From Candidatus Bathyarchaeota archaeon (lineage in GTDB: Archaea > Thermoproteota > Bathyarchaeia > Bathyarchaeales > Bathyarchaeaceae), in the NCBI GenBank assembly GCA_029883255.1, contig JAOUJL010000091.1:1-6154 (forward strand): 6,154 bases of DNA, written 5' to 3'. The notes below the pieces were generated by a model. That model worked only from the letters and a program-made list of their open reading frames with translations, searched no databases and was not told where the DNA came from. Below are positions 1 through 4,647 of this stretch, in pieces. Both the position numbers and the translations under genes were made by a program. Position 1 is the first letter of the stretch, and each line of letters begins with the position of its first letter.

Positions 1-212
1 ACGTGAAGAATGATGGGACGGTTTCCGTCGCCAGGACAGACGTGAACCATAACCGTAAGATAGACATACACGATGTTGCTAAGGTAGCTCGCGCTTACGG
101 CTCAACCGTCGGGTCATCACTCTACGATCCCGATCTCGACTTCAACTCCGACTCTATCATCAACATCGTAGACTTAGCGGCAGTCGCAAGGAACTTCGGC
201 AAAACATATTAA
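1..212 (+). CDS. C-terminal end of a secreted protein ending in a dockerin type I domain (5' partial)
   Basis: This open frame runs in from the left edge and stops at TAA 210-212; only about 69 codons are visible. A GTG at 3-5 could formally be a start, but the visible part is almost entirely one domain, so the gene very probably begins upstream. Numbering from that GTG, two calcium-binding loop/helix repeats are present. Repeat 1 has D13, N15, N17 and D24 followed by the helix VAKVARAYG. Repeat 2 has D46, N48, D50 and D57 followed by LAAVARNFG. This duplicated F-hand arrangement is the dockerin type I signature. The glycine usual at loop position 6 is missing in both repeats (R18, S51), and loop position 5 of repeat 1 is Asn. 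Dockerins bind cohesin domains; a cohesin-like domain is encoded by the next gene. The catalytic or structural part of this protein lies outside the window and its function is unknown. Confidence 0.85.
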   Translation, partial: VKNDGTVSVARTDVNHNRKIDIHDVAKVARAYGSTVGSSLYDPDLDFNSDSIINIVDLAAVARNFGKTY

Positions 213-230
213 GCTCCTAACCACCCTCAT

Positions 231-237
231 CTTTTTC
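231..237 (+). terminator. Possible oligo-T transcription terminator after the dockerin gene
   Basis: A pyrimidine-rich tract with five consecutive T begins about 19 bp after the dockerin stop codon. Archaeal RNA polymerase commonly terminates at short oligo-T tracts. A longer six-T run at 326-331 is an alternative site. The only support is base composition and position. Confidence 0.3.
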
Positions 238-432
238 TGAACGCTTATCTAGGAAGCCTAGTATTTCATGAACAAGTGTAGAATCATTTGGCCTATGACC
301 TAAAGGCTGTTTCACATGTTACGTGTTTTTTGTTGTGCTCCACGCAAAACTTTCGAAGGCTCCAAGAAAACCACAATTTTTCATCACTATTCATTGTTAC
401 GAAGTGCTTTTTGGCGGTTTTTTGACTAGCGG

Positions 433-460
433 TGTACAACACAATTGTACAATTGTACAA
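433..460. promoter_or_regulatory. Palindromic operator-like site upstream of the cohesin gene
   Basis: The motif TGTACAA occurs three times, at 433-439, 446-452 and 454-460. The last two lie inside a perfect 16-bp palindrome at 445-460 (TTGTACAATTGTACAA). It ends about 10 bp before the TATA-like box of the cohesin gene, a position where a dimeric regulator could influence TBP/TFB recruitment. No regulator gene is in the window, and the binding protein is unknown. A chance AT-rich palindrome is possible, but a 16-bp perfect match plus a third half-site makes a functional element plausible. Confidence 0.5.
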
Positions 461-470
461 AAGCGTAGCA

Positions 471-480
471 TTAAATAAAT
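471..480 (+). promoter_or_regulatory. TATA-like box for the cohesin-domain gene
   Basis: TTAAATAAAT lies about 35 bp before the GTG start at 512. With the usual archaeal spacing of about 25 bp from box to start site, transcription would begin near 500, giving a leader of only about a dozen bases. This is assigned from composition and position only. Confidence 0.4.
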
Positions 481-511
481 CACTAAAGAATAAACAGATG
501 GGGAAAAACCT

Positions 512-2170
512 GTGGGCGAATATAGGAAAGAATTGTTTAGGTCAGCGGTCGTTGCGATAATTTCAGCTTCTCTTCTAGGTGCTTTAGTCTACCATTTTGT
601 TCAGCCTGAATATGGTGTTGGACCCGTCGCATTTGCTTTGGCTGAAGAGAGACAATTGTCTGGAAACTACTCAATCCTAGAAGGTTCCGATTTAATTTTG
701 AAGTTCACGTTTCTAAACGGGTCTGTTGCCACAAAAAAATATGGTGGAGAATTCAATGCAACAGAGCTACAAAGAATCACCTTGTCTGTTTATGGTTTCA
801 GCAACGACCTTTATGGTGAAGACACAGACACAGTCGTCAGATTTTTGGTTGCACATCTTTGGGACAGAATCATACATGTAACTCTTGTAGATAGAAACCA
901 AGAAATGACAGACTTGGGGACAAGCAAGAGTATTGGCGGTATCTCGAGTTGGCAATCAGGTGGTCTTGGTGACCAGAAACAAGGACATTACAACGTACTG
1001 CTTGATGAGCTCAAGTCATCTTTTGATGTAGCCAGAAAAGAATTGTCGTCCACAGGCTACTGGAATGCCCCTGATTACACATGGTCAATAACAGTAAACC
1101 AGCTAGGTGACATGCTTCACGGGTCAGGGACGGCTAAAATAACTTTCACAGCGGACATCAACATGGAGTTAAAATACAGGTTCATCAGTACATCAGGAGA
1201 AGATCTGACCGGTAGCACTCCTCTTTCATGGTCTGGAACATGGGGAACACTCCAACTAACACATGAAGAAGGCAAAATATCATGGGTTAACTACAACTTC
1301 ACAAGCATGTTAGCATTGGCATTTAACGTTCAAACGGTTAAGGTGGTGGCAGAGCCGCAGGCAACCAGTGTTATTGTAGATCCTCCGACCGTCAAAGGTA
1401 CAGTAATTGGCGAAAACGTTACAGTCAACATAAATGTGTCCAACGTCACCGATCTTTTTGCCTGGCAAGCCGGCGTGACTTTCAATCCTGAAGTCTTAGA
1501 ATGTACTGGCTACTATGAAGGCGAGTTCCTAGAAACCAAGCAGACATGGAACGGTACCATTTGGCTTCCACCGTGGCGGACGCCCTCTCGTTGGGACAAC
1601 ACCAGGGGAGTAGTTTACCCTCACGGATGTTGTATTCTCTGCTATATGGATCCTCCTGATCCTGACGTATCAGGATTAGGAGTTAACGGGAGTGGACAAC
1701 TTGGTTATCTTACGTTTGAGGTTGTAGGAACTGGGGTTTCAGATCTACACCTCACCGACGTAGTACTTTGCGACTCTCTAATGGTAGCCATTCCGTTCGA
1801 GGTTGCAGACATTTTCACCATTTCTTTAGGAAGAGTTGACTATTCTGCTAAAACAATAAGCAACCTAACGGGTTTATATGATCCACCAGATCCACCATCC
1901 TCAGGCTTGTTTAATCACACCTTTAGCCCACAAGAGAAGAAGATCTCTTTCAATGTGATTACACATCACGACAGCTTCTACAAAGCTACGATTCCAAAGG
2001 CAATCTTAAGGAGCGATAATTTATCAGAATGGACAGTTGAAATAGATGACTCACCAGTACCCTTCGTGCCAACAGAAAACCCCACTCACACGTCTCTACA
2101 ATTCGCATATCAGAACGGTACCCACAAAATTGAAATTACAGGGACAGTGCGCGCTTATGATAGTCAATGA
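512..2170 (+). CDS. Membrane-tethered extracellular protein with a cohesin-like domain
   Basis: The protein has 552 residues. GTG 512 is the only usable start: the in-frame stop TAA at 491-493 lies just upstream with no other start codon between. Residues 1-10 are basic, and 11-31 form a hydrophobic segment that acts as an uncleaved anchor or signal peptide, so the remainder is probably outside the cell. Residues about 40-280 form a unique region I do not recognise. Residues about 284-438 resemble a cohesin domain, a beta-sandwich that binds dockerins: VIVDPPTVKGTVIGENVTV, alternating strands, FAWQAGVTFNPEVLE, then GQLGYLTFEVVGTG. Residues about 465-545 resemble a C-terminal beta domain frequent in archaeal surface proteins (FYKATIPKAILR, WTVEIDDSPV, THTSLQFAYQNGTHKIEI). 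Thirteen N-glycosylation sequons (for example N69, N82, N302, N311, N392, N451, N535) fit a surface location. Unlike many relatives as I know them, it ends right after this domain with no C-terminal membrane helix. It follows a dockerin gene. The cohesin call is confident; the ligand is inferred. Confidence 0.8.
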   Translation: MGEYRKELFRSAVVAIISASLLGALVYHFVQPEYGVGPVAFALAEERQLSGNYSILEGSDLILKFTFLNGSVATKKYGGEFNATELQRITLSVYGFSNDLYGEDTDTVVRFLVAHLWDRIIHVTLVDRNQEMTDLGTSKSIGGISSWQSGGLGDQKQGHYNVLLDELKSSFDVARKELSSTGYWNAPDYTWSITVNQLGDMLHGSGTAKITFTADINMELKYRFISTSGEDLTGSTPLSWSGTWGTLQLTHEEGKISWVNYNFTSMLALAFNVQTVKVVAEPQATSVIVDPPTVKGTVIGENVTVNINVSNVTDLFAWQAGVTFNPEVLECTGYYEGEFLETKQTWNGTIWLPPWRTPSRWDNTRGVVYPHGCCILCYMDPPDPDVSGLGVNGSGQLGYLTFEVVGTGVSDLHLTDVVLCDSLMVAIPFEVADIFTISLGRVDYSAKTISNLTGLYDPPDPPSSGLFNHTFSPQEKKISFNVITHHDSFYKATIPKAILRSDNLSEWTVEIDDSPVPFVPTENPTHTSLQFAYQNGTHKIEITGTVRAYDSQ

Positions 2171-2376
2171 ATAAATCGCAAAAAGCTTTAACAGCAGCAA
2201 GTAAGCTTTCGCAATAGGCAACAGAACCAAACCAAACCGCGTAAACCAACCTCGTTTCATTATGAAAGCCAAGTCCAACAAAGATCAGTTCACTCATTAG
2301 TTTCTGTCCACAGTAGAGACAATAGTTGGTAAAACCTAAAAGCTGTTAGCTTTAAAAATTTCGCAATTGATCGAAG
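2171..2376. other. Non-coding gap between the cohesin gene and the membrane-protein pair
   Basis: This 206-bp stretch has no open frame I can support, no strong hairpin followed by a T tract and no recognisable RNA gene. Its only suggestive element is the AT-rich box at 2351-2358 near its right end. A loose inverted similarity between 2183-2196 and 2343-2354 is interrupted and probably accidental. Confidence 0.5.
2351..2358 (+). promoter_or_regulatory. TATA-like box for the 49-codon ORF and the seven-helix gene
   Basis: TTTAAAAA is centred about 22-23 bp before the ATG at 2377. That is slightly shorter than the usual box-to-start distance, so transcription would begin at or within a few bases of that ATG. 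A leaderless message is possible, but a start just inside the ORF cannot be excluded. Confidence 0.4.
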
Positions 2377-2526
2377 ATGGGCTACAAAGTTGAAGCGAAT
2401 ATCTTAGAAGGCGAAGTTTTCTTGTTGATGTTCATCTTCAGCTTTGCAAGTGTGGTTATGCATTACTTCCGAGTGTTCTATCTCATTTATGTATACGACC
2501 ATGTACGATTTTCAGTTTTTCAATGA
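2377..2526 (+). CDS. Small hydrophobic membrane protein (49 aa), coupled to the next gene
   Basis: An ATG at 2377 opens a 49-codon frame ending in TGA at 2524-2526. The product begins MGYKVEANILEGE, followed by a strongly hydrophobic stretch at about residues 14-40 (VFLLMFIFSFASVV, then an aromatic-rich YFRVFYLIYVY), so it would be a single- or double-pass membrane peptide. Two things argue that it is real. A TATA-like box lies just upstream at nearly leaderless spacing. Its stop overlaps the start of the seven-helix gene in an ATGA arrangement, and that gene has no Shine-Dalgarno sequence of its own. I do not recognise the family. Alternatives are that it is the true N-terminus of the downstream protein separated by a frameshift, or a non-coding hydrophobic frame; AT-rich sequence makes such frames easily. 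Confidence 0.5.
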   Translation: MGYKVEANILEGEVFLLMFIFSFASVVMHYFRVFYLIYVYDHVRFSVFQ

Positions 2527-3311
2527 TCCTCTCGGCGTATTCGTTTTTGTTGATTCCGGTCTTAATGTTTATAGCGTTCTATTACATCTGTGGTCGAGGG
2601 TTTCCTGCAAAACCAGCGAGTGTCATAATTTCCGTTGTGGCTGGAAGTTTGGTTGGAACGTGGATTGGAGGCTTGGTCACAAGCAGCATATTAGCTGAAA
2701 TAAGAGACTTTGATTTCGTTTCGGGCTTGGCATATCTGTCTAGTCAATTAGAGTTTGGTGTAGTACGCGATGTTTTGTTCGCGTTGGCAGCGGTTGCTTC
2801 AGCCTGGCTTGTGAGAAGATGGGATGAGATGTTGTTTAAAGCAAAATCCGAATGGAAACACGAAAGACCCCTCACGATAATCTTGGCAAGCATATTTTAC
2901 CTCGCTTTTGGAATATTGACGCTTTATGTGGCGCCGATTTTGGCTCTGCTCCCACTTATCTTAGACGGAACTTCCATTGAGCTATTGCTTGTTGCGAGCT
3001 TCATCGTTTTGGTGGTCATAAATGGTTTAAGCCAAACAATAATTGGATATAGCCTTTACAAGGGAAGAAATGCGGGATGGATATTAGCATTCATAGTCTC
3101 CCTAATCGGAGTGACAATTAACGTCAACTCGTTAACTTGCTTCATCCTTGAGCCACTACCAAGCGAAATCACAAGCCTAGCCCTAATAATTGTCACAGGA
3201 ATATCATTTGCCCTAAACTTGATACTTCTCGGCCTTCTCCTTCCGTTAAGTTCACGACGTTACTGCAGAATAATTAATCCACAAACATCAGCAAAAGAAA
3301 GTGTGTCTTGA
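2523..3311 (+). CDS. Uncharacterised polytopic membrane protein (about seven helices)
   Basis: The protein has 262 residues with hydrophobic segments at about 5-24, 33-57, 82-97, 117-146, 153-176, 184-208 and 217-243. The largest charged loop lies between segments three and four (about 98-116, VRRWDEMLFKAKSEWKHERP). The C-terminal tail is polar and basic (SSRRYCRI). Segment two is glycine-rich (GSLVGTWIGGLV). I see no transporter signature, ATP-binding motif or metalloprotease motif, and I cannot assign a family or substrate. The ATG at 2523 overlaps the stop of the 49-codon ORF and no ribosome-binding sequence precedes it, which suggests translation by coupling. A later in-frame ATG at 2565 is a possible alternative start but would remove most of the first helix. 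The gene ends about 100 bp before the tRNA. Confidence 0.75.
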   Translation: MILSAYSFLLIPVLMFIAFYYICGRGFPAKPASVIISVVAGSLVGTWIGGLVTSSILAEIRDFDFVSGLAYLSSQLEFGVVRDVLFALAAVASAWLVRRWDEMLFKAKSEWKHERPLTIILASIFYLAFGILTLYVAPILALLPLILDGTSIELLLVASFIVLVVINGLSQTIIGYSLYKGRNAGWILAFIVSLIGVTINVNSLTCFILEPLPSEITSLALIIVTGISFALNLILLGLLLPLSSRRYCRIINPQTSAKESVS

Positions 3312-3376
3312 AAAAGGTCTGCACTCTAAGAACTGCGACATCAAGTTGTCTTTCAAGATTTAAAGGGCTAGGTAAA

Positions 3377-3385
3377 TTTATTAAA
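3377..3385 (+). promoter_or_regulatory. TATA-like box for tRNA-Lys
   Basis: TTTATTAAA, within the AT-rich run 3374-3387, is centred about 30 bp before the first base of the tRNA. Transcription would start a few bases upstream of the mature 5' end, with the short leader removed by RNase P. The assignment rests on position and composition. Confidence 0.5.
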
Positions 3386-3410
3386 AAGACTGATGGACAT
3401 GATAATGCAA

Positions 3411-3516
3411 GGGCCCGTAGCTCAGCAAGGTTAGAGCGGCGGACTAACCGCTACGTAGGGTTAGGTTGAGGCTCTTAACCCGTAGGTCAGGGGTTCAATT
3501 CCCCTCGGGCCCGCCA
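3411..3516 (+). tRNA. tRNA-Lys(CUU) containing an intron, CCA encoded
   Basis: A full cloverleaf can be drawn by hand. The acceptor stem GGGCCCG 3411-3417 pairs with CGGGCCC 3506-3512, the discriminator is G3513, and an encoded CCA lies at 3514-3516. The D stem is GCTC 3420-3423 with GAGC 3434-3437. The T stem is AGGGG 3489-3493 with CCCCT 3501-3505 around TTCAATT. Read straight through, the anticodon arm is broken. Removing 28 nt (3443-3470) restores GCGG+G (3439-3442, 3471) pairing with CCCGT (3479-3483) around the loop CTCTTAA. The anticodon is CTT at 3474-3476, so the tRNA is Lys, reading AAG. The GGGCCCG acceptor and G73 match archaeal tRNA-Lys as I know them. The spliced tRNA is 75 nt without CCA. 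The only non-Watson-Crick pair in its anticodon stem is G27-U43. Confidence 0.95.
3443..3470 (+). other. 28-nt tRNA intron at non-canonical position 30/31 with bulge-helix-bulge motif
   Basis: The predicted cuts are 3442^3443 and 3470^3471. Around them a standard archaeal splicing motif forms. The 5' bulge is GGA (3441-3443) and the 3' bulge is AGG (3469-3471). They are separated by a four-pair central helix of CGGC 3437-3440 with GTTG 3465-3468 (C-G, G-U, G-U, C-G). The intron-side helix is six pairs (CTAACC 3444-3449 with GGTTAG 3459-3464) closed by a nine-base loop. The exon-side helix is GAG 3434-3436 with CTC 3472-3474. The cut falls after the second bulge base on both strands, as expected for the archaeal splicing endonuclease. 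Shifting the intron by one base gives the same mature tRNA but a poorer motif. Confidence 0.85.
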
Positions 3517-3551
3517 CCATTTACCAATCTCGAATCCAGAGGCGAAAATGC

Positions 3552-4607
3552 ATGGATAATCAGCCGCAGCTTCTAAAAGAAAGTCTACTGGATTGGCTTC
3601 TTGAAAAAACGAACCCTTCCGTTCGCTACTTTACGCTGAGAGACCTCCTCGGCAAAGGTGAAGATGACCCACAAGTAGTAGCTGCAAAACAAGCCATTCC
3701 AACATCCAAGGTAGTGAAGCGAATCTTGTCAAAGCAAGATCCAGAGGGGTATTGGGAAGAACCAGCGAATCCTTACCATCCCACGTACAAGTCTTCTTAT
3801 TGGCAGATAATGACACTGGGTCAGTTGGGAGTGGATAGAAGTGATGAAAGAGTCATAAAAGCCTGTGAATACATTTTTCAGTTTCAGTTGGATGAAGGAA
3901 GCTTTTCGAGCCACACTCCCGAACGGGCGTTGAAAGAATATGAGTGGTTACACGAAAAAGGAAAGAAGTTGCCTCCGCCGAACGAGTGGGTGTCAGCCAT
4001 TGTTTTTGAGCATCAATATTCGTGTCTTACTGGCAACATGGCTGCAGCGTTGATTAGAATAGGATACGCGCATGATCCGAGCGTGAGGAAGGCTTTGGAA
4101 TGGCTTGTAGAGATTCAGAACAATGACGGTGGATGGCTCTGTCCCTACTGGCGAGCACACGTTGAAGACACGCATGGATGCTTTTACGGAACAATCTGCT
4201 CAATGGAAGCTTTCAGCGAAGCCCCGAGAAAGAATCTGACAAAAGAAATGGAACAAGCAATAGAAAGAGGAGCCGAATTTCTTCTCATGCACCGTCTCTT
4301 CAAGGCGGATCACCACGACTACAAAGTAATCAAACAATCATGGCTAAAGCTTGGTTTTCCATGGTTTTATGGATACAACATACTAAGGGGATTGGACGTT
4401 TTAACTAAGCTTGGTTACGTGAAGGATGAACGTTTAAACGACGCTGTTGAGATTCTCTTGCAAAAACGACAAGGCAATGGGGCATGGATTCTGGAGAGCG
4501 CGCCCATTGGAAGGATGCAGACTAACATAGAAGTGAAGGACAAACCTAGCAAGTGGATCACCCTCATTGCTTTAAAAATATTAAAGCGTCTAAGCTCAGC
4601 GAAATGA
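3552..4607 (+). CDS. Soluble alpha/alpha-toroid protein of the prenyltransferase/squalene-cyclase repeat type
   Basis: The protein has 351 residues with no signal peptide or membrane helix, so it is cytoplasmic. The ATG at 3552 is preceded by GAGGCG (3538-3543), a fair Shine-Dalgarno match with suitable spacing; the nearby ATG at 3548 is out of frame. Four QW-like repeat cores recur: Q62-W68 (QDPEGYW), Q112-F118 (QLDEGSF), Q189-W195 (QNNDGGW) and R306-W312 (RQGNGAW), each followed by aromatic-rich helices. This is the repeat pattern of terpenoid cyclase and protein-prenyltransferase toroids. The DXDD acid motif of squalene-hopene cyclases is absent. A D206-T-H-G-C210 segment close to C197 could hold a metal or an active site. 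Related archaeal and bacterial proteins carry loose labels such as prenyltransferase, with no proven reaction that I know of. The gene starts 35 bp after the tRNA with no clear promoter between, so read-through from the tRNA is possible. The fold is fairly sure and the reaction unknown. Confidence 0.75.
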   Translation: MDNQPQLLKESLLDWLLEKTNPSVRYFTLRDLLGKGEDDPQVVAAKQAIPTSKVVKRILSKQDPEGYWEEPANPYHPTYKSSYWQIMTLGQLGVDRSDERVIKACEYIFQFQLDEGSFSSHTPERALKEYEWLHEKGKKLPPPNEWVSAIVFEHQYSCLTGNMAAALIRIGYAHDPSVRKALEWLVEIQNNDGGWLCPYWRAHVEDTHGCFYGTICSMEAFSEAPRKNLTKEMEQAIERGAEFLLMHRLFKADHHDYKVIKQSWLKLGFPWFYGYNILRGLDVLTKLGYVKDERLNDAVEILLQKRQGNGAWILESAPIGRMQTNIEVKDKPSKWITLIALKILKRLSSAK

Positions 4608-4631
4608 AAACTATAATTAAGATGATAGTTT
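4608..4631. terminator. Possible bidirectional terminator hairpin between convergent genes
   Basis: A seven-pair inverted repeat, AAACTAT 4608-4614 with ATAGTTT 4625-4631 and a 10-nt loop, lies in the 40-bp gap between the two convergent stop codons. The stem is AT-rich and weak, and only the minus-strand side runs into a short T run (TTTT at 4610-4607 on that strand). The position suits a shared terminator but the structure is not strong. Confidence 0.35.
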
Positions 4632-4647
4632 ATCCCTTCACCATACA

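Larger units (their letters stand above)
213..511. other. 299-bp intergenic region between the dockerin and cohesin genes
   Basis: No convincing gene is seen here. The region holds T-rich stretches after the dockerin gene (231-237, 326-331), a small hairpin (CTAGG 249-253 with CCTAG 257-261, 3-nt loop), and, toward its right end, repeated TGTACAA motifs forming a palindrome and a TATA-like box that are listed separately. A 37-codon ATG frame at 316-429 exists but has no supporting signal. Confidence 0.6.

Noticed and set aside
316..429. A 37-codon ATG frame in the intergenic region before the cohesin gene, with basic and aromatic residues and two adjacent cysteines.
   Set aside because: No Shine-Dalgarno sequence or TATA-like box at a useful distance, no recognisable motif, and it spans T-rich stretches typical of non-coding DNA.
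2183..2354. An imperfect inverted similarity (AAAGCTTTAACAGC at 2183-2196 against GCTGTTAGCTTT at 2343-2354).
   Set aside because: The match is interrupted by two bases, the arms are AT-rich and about 150 bp apart, and there is no mobile-element gene or target duplication, so chance is the simpler explanation.
2444..2698. An 84-codon plus-strand frame overlapping both the small membrane ORF and the seven-helix gene.
   Set aside because: It is out of frame with a clearly membrane-type protein. Its product has no coherent hydrophobic pattern and it lacks start signals.
3439..3451. GCGG 3439-3442 paired with CCGC 3448-3451 as an uninterrupted anticodon-like hairpin.
   Set aside because: It leaves a five-base loop without a proper anticodon and strands the rest of the tRNA. 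The intron model explains every arm and gives a standard tRNA-Lys.
3443..3478. A canonical 37/38 intron in the tRNA.
   Set aside because: It would place AAC after U33 in the 5' half and leave the anticodon stem unpaired. The CTCTTAA loop is found whole on the 3' side, so the intron must precede it.
4178..4408. A 76-codon plus-strand frame inside the toroid gene, and several frames of 60-78 codons antisense to the genes at 512, 3552 and the 3' end of the minus-strand gene.
   Set aside because: All lie inside genes with recognised domains, have low-complexity or unlikely products, and have no initiation signals.
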